Part shown: one piece after another, positions 1 to 8,486 of the stretch
How the letters are laid out: every line of letters begins with the position of its first letter
How positions within the stretch are numbered: the stretch's first letter is position 1
NCBI RefSeq assembly: GCF_052115385.1
Contig: NZ_JBFRGP010000001.1
Coordinates: forward strand, 1 to 64,000
Length of the DNA: 64,000 nt
Direction: 5' to 3'
Source: Dyella_D sp052115385
Lineage (GTDB): Bacteria > Pseudomonadota > Gammaproteobacteria > Xanthomonadales > Rhodanobacteraceae
Made by a program: the position numbers and the translations under genes
The notes under the pieces: model-generated
What the model saw: only the letters and a program-made list of their open reading frames with translations
What the model was told of the DNA's origin: nothing
Databases searched by the model: none

Positions 1-2
1 CC

Positions 3-140
3 AAGGGCATGGATCTGGCGTCGCTGACCCAGGCGCAGTTGAACAAAGTGGCGCGTGAACTCAACGAACGGCCACGTAAGACGTTGGGCTTCTTGACACC
101 TGCCCAGAAGCTGCAGGAAGTTGTTGCGTCGACCGATTGA
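3..140 (+). CDS. IS30-family transposase, C-terminal fragment
   Basis: The window opens inside a reading frame that starts at base 3 and runs 45 codons to TGA at 138-140. The translated end (KVARELNERPRKTLGFLTPA, then QKLQEVVAS) matches the characteristic C-terminus of IS30-family DDE transposases, in which LNxRPRKTLG(F/Y)xTPxE/Q follows the catalytic core. The 5' part lies outside the window, so I cannot say whether the element is intact. No clear right inverted repeat could be fixed between 141 and 304. Adjacent to rapA, which is on the opposite strand and converges with it. Confidence 0.85.
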   Translation, partial: KGMDLASLTQAQLNKVARELNERPRKTLGFLTPAQKLQEVVASTD

Positions 141-212
141 AACCGCCCCAGCAGAGAGAAAGTAACTCGGGCGCCGGCAGGCGCACGAAATGCCCGCTGC
201 ATAAGCGGCCAG

Positions 213-228
213 TTCGCGTTAACGCGAA
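213..228. repeat. Perfect 16-bp palindrome
   Basis: TTCGCGTTAACGCGAA is its own reverse complement. It lies 73 bp after the transposase stop and could belong to the insertion-sequence end or be a separate protein-binding site. No function can be assigned. Confidence 0.5.
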
Positions 229-245
229 AATTAAACGATACCTTT

Positions 246-273
246 ACTGGATCCCGGCCTACGCCGGGATGAC
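246..273. repeat. REP-like palindrome, 'ccggcctacgccgg' family
   Basis: The hairpin core ATCCCGGCCTACGCCGGGAT is flanked by ACTGG and GAC. The same family (with CTGCG or CGCAG in the loop) occurs as an inverted pair at 20298-20419, and a related form is at 49587-49671. These are intergenic elements between converging genes. Confidence 0.75.
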
Positions 274-304
274 AAGTAGGAGGCCTACGCCAGGACGACG
301 AGCT

Positions 305-3145
305 TTAGCGCAGCGCGAGAAAATCCGGGCTCACGACAAAGCGCACAGCGTCAAGACGCAACCGCGCCTGCGGAAGCGCCTCCAGCAGCGCCGTGCGCTC
401 CCCCGCCACAGCAGCAACCTCAGCCTCGCTGATAGCAGGATTCACGGCGCGCAGCGCCAACAACCGCGAAAGCTCCGCATCGAGCGCCTCCGTCGCCGCC
501 GCGACAGCGGCATCCACGTCAGCTTTAGCGAGCCCGGCGGCGAGCTCCTCCGCCTTCTCCAGCATCGGCGGCACCAGCTTCGCAAGAAACTTGCGATACC
601 GCGGCACCTCGATATTGCGGTCCGCCGCCTTGCGCAAAGCCAGCTCGCTCGGCTGAAACCCGGCGCGCTCGGTCAAGCGCGTATCGACCGTCACCTGCAC
701 CGGCAACACCGGCAGAAAACGCTCGGCGTCCAGCTTGCGATCCGCCACGCATTCGAGCAGATACACCGCCTGCAGCAGCGCCGTGCGCGCCGGCAGCGTG
801 TCGTCGACCAGGAAGGCGGCATTGCCTTCCTCGCCGGTCAGCACCAGGTCCAGCGCACCGGCCGTCATCGGATGATCCAGCCGCAGCAGCGGCAGGTCTT
901 CGCGGGCCAGCGCGACGTCGCGCGCAAACGTCACCGCCACGGGGCCTTCGCTGAAACCGGGCAGGGCGTCGGTGGACAGGTATTGCGGATCGAGCAGCAG
1001 CACCTTGCCGCCGAGTTCTTCGGCGTGGATGCCGAACTGTTCGAGCAGGCGCTGGATGAAATCGTCGCGGCCGGGATCGTGTTCTTCGCGGGTGAACGCC
1101 TGCTGCAAGGCGTCGGCGTGCAGGTCGCGGCTGGCGGCCAGTTCCAGCAGATGATCGCGGCCGTCGCGGATCAGTGCGGCCATTTCCTCGTGGCTGGCGC
1201 GGGTTTCGGCCAGCAGCACGTCCAGTTCCTGGTCGCGGTTGTCGTCGCCGCGCGCGTGTTCGTCGGCCAGGCGCGCCAGCGGTTCGCCGTAGCGGCGCAG
1301 CAGTTCGCGGCCGTCGGCGGGGCTGAGGCGGAAGGCGTCCACGCCTTCGTCGTACCAGCGCGCCAGTACGTGCTGCGCGCTGTCGGCTACGGCCAGGATG
1401 TGGATGCTGATGTCGTGCTTCTGGCCGATGCGGTCGAGGCGGCCGATGCGCTGTTCGAGCAGGTCCGGATCCAGTGGCAGGTCCCACAGCACCAGGCGGT
1501 GGGCGAACTGGAAGTTGCGGCCTTCGGAACCGATCTCGGAACAGATCAGCAGGCGTGCACCGTCCGGTTGCGCGAAGTACGCCGCATTGCGGTCGCGCTG
1601 CACGATGCCGAGGCCTTCGTGAAAACGCGCCACGCCAACACCGCTCTTGGTGCGCAGCGATTCTTCCAGGGCCAACACCTTGGCCTGGCTGCGGCAGATC
1701 AGTAGGAACTTGTCTTGCGGATGCGCATCCAGCAGCGTCACCAGCGCATCGACGCGCGGGTCGGCGGAATAGTCCGGCTCCTGCGGCGGCGAGGGCTGCT
1801 GGATATCGGCGTGGAATTCGGCGAGCAGGGCCTGGCGGCCGTCTTCGCTGAGCAGGCCGGCGTCCAGCAGGTGCCACACCGGCACGCGCTGCGGGAAGCC
1901 GCCGATGCCGGCACGGCGGTTGCGGAACATGGCGCGGCCGGTGCCGTGGCGGTCGATCAGCGCGGCGAGCAATTCGCGCGCATGCGCAGGCTTGGTGCTG
2001 TCGGCCAGATGCGCGAGCAGGGCGTCATCGCCGGCGAAGGCCTCGCGCAGGCGGGCCTGTTGCGTAGCATCCAGCGGCTCGCCATCGAGCAGGCGGTCGG
2101 CGATCTGCGACAGGTCCTGGAAACTGTCGGCCTCGGCCAGGTAACTGGCCAGGTCGCGGTAGCGCTGCGGATCGAGCAGGCGCAGGCGGGCGAAGTGGCC
2201 GCTGCGGCCGAGCTGTTCCGGGGTGGCGGTGAGCAGGATCACGCCGGGCGTGGCGGCGGCCAGGCGCTCGACCAGCGCATAGCGCGGGCTGGCGGCCTCG
2301 GGGCTCCAGGCCAGGTGATGCGCTTCGTCGACCACCAGCAGGTCCCACGGCGCGGCCAGCAGTTGCTCGGCGCGCTTGGCGTTGTGTTCGAGGAAGCCGA
2401 AGTCGGCGATCACCAGTTGTTCGTCTTCGAACGGATTGGCGCCGTCGCCGTTCAGGTCCAGCGACTCGCAGCGCTCTTCGTCGTAGATGGCGAAGCTGAG
2501 GTTGAAGCGGCGCAGCAGTTCCACGAACCACTGGTAGACCAGGGTGTCCGGCAGCAGCACCAGCACGCGCTGGGCGCGGCCGGTGGCCAGCTGGCGGGCC
2601 AGGATCATGCCGGCCTCGATGGTCTTGCCCAGGCCGACCTCGTCCGCCAGCAGCACGCGCGGCGGACGGCGCGCGGCGGCGATGCCGGCCACGCGCAGCT
2701 GGTGCGGGACCAGGCCGATGCGTGCGGCGCCCAGGCCCCAGGCGGCGGAGCGGCGGGCCGCGGCGCGCCGCTGCAGGCCTTCCAGGCGCAGGTCGAAGCG
2801 GGCCACCGGGTCGGTGCGGCCGCCGATCAGGCGGTCGTCGGCCTGGCTGACGCTCTGCTCGTCGTCGAGCTGGCCTTCGTGCAGCTCGCGGCCTTCGCCG
2901 CGGTAGATCAGCAGGTCTTCCTTGATCTCGACCCGTTCGACCAGGAAGGCGATGCCCTTGCCGCAGATGCGCTGCCCGGCGCGGAATTCCGCGCGCACCA
3001 GCGGCGCCGAATCCACCGCATAGGGCCGCAGCACGCCGGCTTTGGCGAACAGCACCTGCACGCCGCGTCCCTCCACCCGTAGCACGGTGCCGAGGCCCAG
3101 CTCCGGTTCGGCGGTGGAGATCCAACGTTGGCCTGGTACGAACAT
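305..3145 (-). CDS. rapA: RNA polymerase-associated ATP-dependent translocase RapA
   Basis: Swi2/Snf2-type ATPase that binds RNA polymerase and promotes recycling of stalled or post-termination complexes. The protein has 946 residues, close to the ~968 of the E. coli enzyme. The N-terminal part (about 1-110) is the Tudor-like RNAP-binding region, starting FVPGQRWISTAEPELGLGTV. Walker A ADEVGLGKT is at 167-175 and the DEAHH Walker B at 273-277. A helicase C-terminal half follows, with a conserved NFQFAHRLVLWDLPLDP stretch and an EQRIGRLDRIGQ motif VI. The N-terminus matches the family, so the ATG at 3145 is favoured. Probably monocistronic: the next gene upstream diverges and the IS30 remnant converges downstream. 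Confidence 0.95.
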   Translation of the reverse strand: MFVPGQRWISTAEPELGLGTVLRVEGRGVQVLFAKAGVLRPYAVDSAPLVRAEFRAGQRICGKGIAFLVERVEIKEDLLIYRGEGRELHEGQLDDEQSVSQADDRLIGGRTDPVARFDLRLEGLQRRAAARRSAAWGLGAARIGLVPHQLRVAGIAAARRPPRVLLADEVGLGKTIEAGMILARQLATGRAQRVLVLLPDTLVYQWFVELLRRFNLSFAIYDEERCESLDLNGDGANPFEDEQLVIADFGFLEHNAKRAEQLLAAPWDLLVVDEAHHLAWSPEAASPRYALVERLAAATPGVILLTATPEQLGRSGHFARLRLLDPQRYRDLASYLAEADSFQDLSQIADRLLDGEPLDATQQARLREAFAGDDALLAHLADSTKPAHARELLAALIDRHGTGRAMFRNRRAGIGGFPQRVPVWHLLDAGLLSEDGRQALLAEFHADIQQPSPPQEPDYSADPRVDALVTLLDAHPQDKFLLICRSQAKVLALEESLRTKSGVGVARFHEGLGIVQRDRNAAYFAQPDGARLLICSEIGSEGRNFQFAHRLVLWDLPLDPDLLEQRIGRLDRIGQKHDISIHILAVADSAQHVLARWYDEGVDAFRLSPADGRELLRRYGEPLARLADEHARGDDNRDQELDVLLAETRASHEEMAALIRDGRDHLLELAASRDLHADALQQAFTREEHDPGRDDFIQRLLEQFGIHAEELGGKVLLLDPQYLSTDALPGFSEGPVAVTFARDVALAREDLPLLRLDHPMTAGALDLVLTGEEGNAAFLVDDTLPARTALLQAVYLLECVADRKLDAERFLPVLPVQVTVDTRLTERAGFQPSELALRKAADRNIEVPRYRKFLAKLVPPMLEKAEELAAGLAKADVDAAVAAATEALDAELSRLLALRAVNPAISEAEVAAVAGERTALLEALPQARLRLDAVRFVVSPDFLALR

Positions 3146-3607
3146 CGGCGCTGCTTTTTTTGGCGAATCGGGTCGGGGATTATCCGCTCACATGGGGAGA
3201 ATGCCTAGGGAAAGAGGATGGGAAAAGGGGATGGCAGGGCTGCGCGGGGCGCCGCGGAAGCGGCCGGGTCGATGGCCGAGGCGCCGAATCGTAGCCAGTA
3301 GTGCCCGGTGAACCGACGCACGTACTGTTCTGAAAGGAACGTTCCACGCTTATCGGAAGGATGCGGCCGCTCGTCGGACTTTGCTTGGCGTGATCGACTT
3401 ATCGCGCAGAAAGTAAGCCCCTGTCGCAAGGGGAGCATGCCGATGCATGCCATCACGCGCATCGACGGCCGATCCGGCTGAAGCGCGTTCACCGCCACCA
3501 GCCGTTCGACGCTCGCCGTTGAATGCCACTCACCGGCGCCAGCCATTCGGTTGCGCGCCATCGATACGAGCCATGGAGCCGGGGCATGTGCGCCGGCGCG
3601 TACCGTC
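3146..3607. other. 462-bp intergenic region holding a degenerate copy of the pilV leader
   Basis: Between divergent rapA and the first pilY1. The rapA-proximal half (3146-3350) shows no recognisable element. From about 3351 to 3455 the sequence aligns with the region directly upstream of pilV (7801-7904), including a Shine-Dalgarno AAGGGGA at 3428-3434. A 12-codon ORF (3443-3481) begins ATGCATGCC like pilV (ATGCATGCT) and then stops. The remaining 126 bp before pilY1 show nothing clear. Confidence 0.6.
3351..3455 (+). repeat. Leader repeat, copy 1 (upstream of first pilY1)
   Basis: Shares the order TATCGGA, GCCGCTCGTCGGA, GCTTG, AAGTA and CAAGGGGAG, then ATGCATGC, with 7801-7904. Identity is imperfect but collinear over about 100 bp. 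In this copy the start codon opens only a 12-codon ORF. It probably carries the promoter of the first pilY1, but I cannot identify -35/-10 elements with confidence. Confidence 0.6.
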
Positions 3608-6600
3608 ATGCCTATTCGCCAGCTTTTTGCTATCCGTCGCGGGGTCGCGCCGCGTTGTCTCGCTTTCATCTTGACGGGCAGCTTGCCGCTGGCCATCGCG
3701 CAGAACGCTGCGCCCGCGGCGGTGACGGAACTGAGCCCGACGCCGCCGAACCTGACCCAAGGCGTGGCGCCGAACATCGCGGTGACCTTCGACAACTCGG
3801 GCTCGATGTCGTGGAACTACATGGGCGACATGCGACCCTTCGACGACCAGCGCTGGTCCGGTCCGTGGCAATGCGCCGGTGTGATCGATCCGCGCGTCAG
3901 CAGCGCGACGGATATCCGCTCGCGCACCATGAACGGCGTGTACTACAACCCGAACGTGCTGTACCTGCCGCCGATCGGCGCCGATGGCACGGCGTTTCCC
4001 GACGCCGATGCAGGCGGCGACCTGACGCGCGTGCCGGTGGAAGGCACGGCGATCCATCGTCCGCGCAATCCGGTGGCGCTGGATGCCAGGAGCGAATTTC
4101 GCGGCAACCCGAACAGCCCGACCATGCGATCGCCTTCGTGGGAGACGCGATCGGCGGCTCATCTGGCCGGTGCCTATGAACCGGCGCGGCCAGGGCGGCC
4201 GGCTCACGACTATCGCTGGGGGTGCGGGAACCGCCAGGCGTCGCCGATGGATGGAAGGACGATCGGGCCCGATGGGAGGGCCTATCCCAACGGCGGTCCC
4301 TACTACTACCGCTACAGATCTTCCGCGCCATCGATTGCGGTCGATGCCTACGGCAATCCGACCGGCGCCGGCCGGGGCAATCTCTACAGCGGCGCAAACT
4401 GGGAGGCGGTCGCCATCCGCAACCGGAACGTGATCATCGATGGCGTCACCGTCAACGAATGGAAGAACTTCGCCAACTGGTACGCCTACTACCGCACGCG
4501 CATCCTGATGACGCGCACGGTGATGTCGCGCGTATTCGCCAAGCTCGGTGCACCCGCGACCGGTGGCGGCTACGGCAGCCCGTTCCGCGTGACCTGGCAG
4601 AACCTCTACACCGATGACACGTTCCGCCTGCAGGACAGCGCGATCATCAGCACGCTGATGGACGCCAACTCGCCGGCCTGCGTCGCCGCCAACGTCAATC
4701 CGGTGGTTCTCGGACTGCAGGCGGGCACGGTGAAGACGCCGCCGAACTGCTATCGCTCGGCCTTCTTCAATTGGATTTTCGAGGTGATGCCCAAAGGTGG
4801 CACGCCGTTGCGCGCATCGACCATCCGCGCCGGTACTTTCTTCCAGCGCGGCAGAGGCAATACGGGCGCTACCGGCGATCTGCACGATCCGTACTGGGAG
4901 CCGCCAGCGAAGCCCGGCGCGGACGGGTTGGAGCTGACCTGCCGGCAGAATTTCCACATGATGGTGACCGACGGCTATTGGAACGGAGCGAATCCGTCGC
5001 CGCTGCCCGCGCCGTTCAAGGACAGCCAGAGCCCGCACACGCTGCCCGATGGCGTGCGCTATTCCTCCTACGCCGCGGAGTCGCGCGTGTTCTGGGATGT
5101 GCAGGGCAGCAAGTACACCTCGTCGCTGGCGAATATCGCGTTTCACTACTGGGCGACCAACCTGCGGCCGGATCTCTACGATCCGGCCAAGGGCAAGCTG
5201 GTGCCGCCGTACATGCCGGACAAGAGTGTCGGCGTGGTGCCGGGTGCCGCTACGCCGGCGCTGGAGCAGTACTTCAATCCGAAGAACGACCCCGCCAACT
5301 GGCCGCACCTGGTGCAGTACATGGTGACCCTGGGCATCGCGGGCAAACTGAATTTTTCCGATGATGCGAATTGCACGGTCGCCGCGTCGAACGATCTGTG
5401 CGCCTTGCGCCGAGGCAGCACCAACGCGACCGGCGCCGCCGGCTGGACCCGGCCGGAGGGCGACCTGCCGGCCGCGGTGGACGACACCTGGCATGCGGCG
5501 ATCAATGGCCGCGGCGCCTATTTCAGCGCGGCCAATCCGCAGCTGCTGGTGGACCAGCTCAGCTCGATCCTCACCAGCATCAGCGCGCGTGCGGTGCCGG
5601 CCAACACGGGGGCGGTGAACTCGGCCGTGCTGGTGGCCGGCGCATTGGGTTTCAACGCCGGCTACAGCTCGGCGGACTGGAGTGGCAGCCTGCAGGCGAT
5701 GGCGCTGACGGCGCGTGGCGAGATCGCGGCGATGGCGTGGGATGCGGGGGCGATCCTGGACAAGATGGATCCGGCGAAGCGCCATATTTTGACGGCCGTG
5801 CGCCACGCCGACGGCAGTTTCAAGGGCGGTGTTGCGTTCAAGCATTTCGGCGAGCTGGATCGCGACGCGCAGGCATCGCTGGGCGGCCATCCGGCCAGCG
5901 CCCAGGACACCGGGCAGGCGCGCCTCGATTATCTGCGTGGCGAGCGCAGCAAGGAGAACAACACGTTCCGCGCGCGCAATCATCTGCTGGGCGCGATCAT
6001 CGGTTCGCAGGCGGTGTATGTGAGCTATCCGTCCAGCAGTTACCGCAACAGCTGGCCTGCCGGTTCGCCGGAGCAGGCCGCGGTGGCGGGCGATGCGTCC
6101 GACTGCGCGACGAAGAAGCCGCTGACCTGCCATACGTACGAGGCGTTCGTGCAGAACAACCTCAGCCGCAAGCCGGTGGCGTATGTGGGCGCGAACGACG
6201 GCATGCTGCATGCGTTCGACGCCTCGCTGATCACCGACAGCAACGGCAACGTGACGCCCGCCATCGGCGCTGGCCAGGAACTGTTCGCCTACGTGCCACG
6301 CACGGCCTATGCCAACCTGGGCAACTTCACCGTCAAGAACGGTTTCAAGTTCATGCCGACCGTCGATGGCGTGCCGGTGACGCGCGACGTGTACTTCAGC
6401 CAGGCCACCGCCACGCCGGTATCCACCTCGCAAGGCTGGCGCACGCTGCTGGTAGGCGGACTGCGGCTGGGCGGTCGCGGTGTGTATGCGCTGGACATCA
6501 CCGATCCCGGCGCGATGGGTGCGGGCAAGGTGTTGTGGGAATTCAACGCCGACGCGCCCAATCAGGCGGCGTGGACCGACGGTTCGATCAGCAACCCGGG

Positions 6601-7693
6601 CGGCAAGGCGTCCAACCTGGGCTACACCTACGGCCAGCCGAACATCGGCCGCCTGAACACCGGCAAGTGGGTAGTGCTGGTGCCGGGTGGTTACTTTCCG
6701 GATTGCACCAAGGCTCCGTTCACCGGCGCCAACTGCAGCGCACCCGCAGCGGCGTTCAACACCTACAGCTCGCTGTTCGTGCTGGATGCGCAGACCGGCA
6801 AGCTGATTCGCGAGCTGAAGACGCCGGACGCGAACCACGGTGGTGCCGACAGCCATGGCCTGGCCACACCGGTGCTGGGCGACTACAACGACGATCAGGT
6901 CGACGACGTGGCGTTTGCCGGTGACCTGGATGGCAATCTGTGGCGCTATGACCTGACGTCGAGCGATCCGAACCACTGGGCCGTGACGCTGGCGTTCAAG
7001 CCGGATACCGCTGCCGCGCAGCCGATCACCAGCATGCCGCGCCTGTTCGCCGATCCGGTCACTAACAAGTTCATCGTGGTGTTCGGCACCGGCAAGTACC
7101 TGGGCGTAGGCGACAACACCAGCGGCAGCGCGGCGACGCAGTCGGTGTATGGCATCCGCGATATCGGCGCGACGGTGACGCGCAGTGCGCTGATGGCGCA
7201 GACCCTGACCGAGGCAACGGCGGACGATGGCAAGACCATCGCACGCGGCCTGACCGACGCCGCGGTGCCGTCGAGCAAGCAGGGGTGGTACTTCGACCTG
7301 GGACCATCGACCTCATCGGCTGGCGAGCGTGTGGTGGTGAGGCCTGGCGCGCTGTTCGATACGGGGCGCGCCGTTATCCAGACGCTGATCCCCGGCACCA
7401 ACGATCCATGCAACGCCAGCATCCAGGGCGCACTGATGGTGGTGAATGCGGCCACCGGCGGTGCGAACGGCGGCTTGTCGGCGCCGGGCGTGTCGGCCTG
7501 GAACGGCGCCGGCAAGTACGTGGTGGGCGGCCGGGTGAACGACCCGCGCACTACCGGCACGGTGCCGCTGGTGACCGCGGTGGGCGGCGGCAGCGTGCTG
7601 GTGCCGGGCTTGAAGCTCACCGGCAGCAATCATGTGCTGAACATCAACGACGCCCTGTGGCGGCGCCGGTCCTGGCGGCAAATCATTCGCTGA
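3608..7693 (+). CDS. pilY1: PilY1-family type IV pilus tip adhesin, first paralogue
   Basis: Large surface protein at the pilus tip/base that promotes pilus extension, adhesion and mechanosensing. Start chosen at ATG 3608 because a signal peptide follows (basic start, hydrophobic stretch, about 31 residues to AIAQNA); the frame stays open upstream to a TTG at 3551 without signal-like sequence. 1361 residues. A von Willebrand A-like domain has the MIDAS motif D62-N-S-G-S66. A C-terminal beta-propeller region (PVAYVGANDGMLHAFDA and on) contains a calcium-loop motif DxNxDxxxD near residue 1092, as in Pseudomonas PilY1. No clear ribosome binding site precedes ATG 3608. It is a close paralogue of the gene at 10619, lacks that gene's Cys-rich segment, and has stretches almost identical at the DNA level over the C-terminal third. 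Confidence 0.92.
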   Translation: MPIRQLFAIRRGVAPRCLAFILTGSLPLAIAQNAAPAAVTELSPTPPNLTQGVAPNIAVTFDNSGSMSWNYMGDMRPFDDQRWSGPWQCAGVIDPRVSSATDIRSRTMNGVYYNPNVLYLPPIGADGTAFPDADAGGDLTRVPVEGTAIHRPRNPVALDARSEFRGNPNSPTMRSPSWETRSAAHLAGAYEPARPGRPAHDYRWGCGNRQASPMDGRTIGPDGRAYPNGGPYYYRYRSSAPSIAVDAYGNPTGAGRGNLYSGANWEAVAIRNRNVIIDGVTVNEWKNFANWYAYYRTRILMTRTVMSRVFAKLGAPATGGGYGSPFRVTWQNLYTDDTFRLQDSAIISTLMDANSPACVAANVNPVVLGLQAGTVKTPPNCYRSAFFNWIFEVMPKGGTPLRASTIRAGTFFQRGRGNTGATGDLHDPYWEPPAKPGADGLELTCRQNFHMMVTDGYWNGANPSPLPAPFKDSQSPHTLPDGVRYSSYAAESRVFWDVQGSKYTSSLANIAFHYWATNLRPDLYDPAKGKLVPPYMPDKSVGVVPGAATPALEQYFNPKNDPANWPHLVQYMVTLGIAGKLNFSDDANCTVAASNDLCALRRGSTNATGAAGWTRPEGDLPAAVDDTWHAAINGRGAYFSAANPQLLVDQLSSILTSISARAVPANTGAVNSAVLVAGALGFNAGYSSADWSGSLQAMALTARGEIAAMAWDAGAILDKMDPAKRHILTAVRHADGSFKGGVAFKHFGELDRDAQASLGGHPASAQDTGQARLDYLRGERSKENNTFRARNHLLGAIIGSQAVYVSYPSSSYRNSWPAGSPEQAAVAGDASDCATKKPLTCHTYEAFVQNNLSRKPVAYVGANDGMLHAFDASLITDSNGNVTPAIGAGQELFAYVPRTAYANLGNFTVKNGFKFMPTVDGVPVTRDVYFSQATATPVSTSQGWRTLLVGGLRLGGRGVYALDITDPGAMGAGKVLWEFNADAPNQAAWTDGSISNPGGKASNLGYTYGQPNIGRLNTGKWVVLVPGGYFPDCTKAPFTGANCSAPAAAFNTYSSLFVLDAQTGKLIRELKTPDANHGGADSHGLATPVLGDYNDDQVDDVAFAGDLDGNLWRYDLTSSDPNHWAVTLAFKPDTAAAQPITSMPRLFADPVTNKFIVVFGTGKYLGVGDNTSGSAATQSVYGIRDIGATVTRSALMAQTLTEATADDGKTIARGLTDAAVPSSKQGWYFDLGPSTSSAGERVVVRPGALFDTGRAVIQTLIPGTNDPCNASIQGALMVVNAATGGANGGLSAPGVSAWNGAGKYVVGGRVNDPRTTGTVPLVTAVGGGSVLVPGLKLTGSNHVLNINDALWRRRSWRQIIR

Positions 7694-7800
7694 GCGAAGC
7701 CGCCCGTCTGGCCGAAGCCCCGGGCAGGCCCCGATCTAGTGCGATCCAGTGCTCATTTCTATTGCGAAGCCACGCATTCCCGCTGGATGGGCCTCGCCGC

Positions 7801-7904
7801 TCATCGGACGAATCCTGCCGCTTGTCGGATTCCGCTTGTGGGAATTCTCCTGTCCTAACGAGAGTAGCCGCGGCTCAAGGGGAGAATCCGTCATGCATGC
7901 TGTG
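7801..7904 (+). promoter_or_regulatory. Leader repeat, copy 2 (upstream and start of pilV)
   Basis: Intergenic DNA between the first pilY1 and pilV. It ends in a strong Shine-Dalgarno AAGGGGA (7877-7883) nine bases before the pilV ATG at 7893. The segment aligns with 3351-3455. Because it leads a real gene here, this copy is likely the original and the promoter of the pilVWX-pilY1-pilE-fimT operon lies in or just upstream of it. Confidence 0.5.
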
Positions 7905-8486
7905 TCACGTCAGCGCGGCGTTTCGCTGATCGAAGTGCTGATGGCCGTGCTGATCTTCAGCATCGGCCTGATCGGCCTGGCTGGCCTCATGGTCATGGCA
8001 ACCCGCTCCAATCACTCAGCCTACCAGCGCACCCAGGTCACCTTCCTGGCCAGCACCATGGCCGACCGCATGGGCGCCAATCCGGTGGGTGTGTGGAGCG
8101 GCTTCTATAACGCCACCGGCTACCCGGTGGCCGCCAGCACCGCCTCGAACAACGACTGCAGCTCCGGCTGCACGCCGCAGGAGCTGGCCGCCTCGGACCA
8201 GCGCGCCTGGAGCCGGCAGCTGAGCAGCTTCCTGCCGAATGTGAGCGCCGTCATCAGCTGCAACAACGCCCCGGCCGGCTATACGCCGGCGGGCTGGACG
8301 ATGGGCACGCCCGCCTCGGGCGCCACCGCCGCGGTGCCGGCCGACCCGGGCCAGGTGGGCATGCGGCCGCCGTACGGCGGCGTGTGCAACATGCGCATCG
8401 CCTGGGACGAGCAGCAGTCCGGCACTGGTCCGCAGCAGACGACCGGCGTCGCCCAACAGACCTTCTCGTGGACCTTCCAGCCGTGA
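7893..8486 (+). CDS. pilV: Type IV pilus minor pilin/assembly protein PilV
   Basis: 197 residues. A short basic leader is followed by the prepilin peptidase site and class III pilin N-terminus (RG/VSLIEVLMAVLIFSIG), with a long hydrophobic helix and then the MATRSNHSAYQRTQ region typical of PilV. Start at ATG 7893 fits the Shine-Dalgarno and gives an 8-residue leader up to Gly; the frame stays open upstream, but that stretch matches the leader repeat and not pilin. First gene of the minor-pilin operon; its stop overlaps the pilW start. Minor pilins prime pilus assembly in the inner membrane and carry PilY1 to the tip. Confidence 0.92.
   Translation: MHAVSRQRGVSLIEVLMAVLIFSIGLIGLAGLMVMATRSNHSAYQRTQVTFLASTMADRMGANPVGVWSGFYNATGYPVAASTASNNDCSSGCTPQELAASDQRAWSRQLSSFLPNVSAVISCNNAPAGYTPAGWTMGTPASGATAAVPADPGQVGMRPPYGGVCNMRIAWDEQQSGTGPQQTTGVAQQTFSWTFQP

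Noticed and set aside
3375..3400. Sigma-54 promoter in the pilY1/pilV leaders
   Set aside because: TGGCGTG is present in one copy, but the TTGC half is missing at the right spacing and the other copy does not keep either element.
3530..6976. 1148-residue open frame on the minus strand opposite the first pilY1
   Set aside because: It is antisense to a clear pilY1 with signal peptide and conserved motifs. Long shadow frames are expected at this GC content, and its translation is Arg/Val/Gln-rich without recognisable domains. The similar 679-residue frame opposite the second pilY1 supports a mirror-image artefact.
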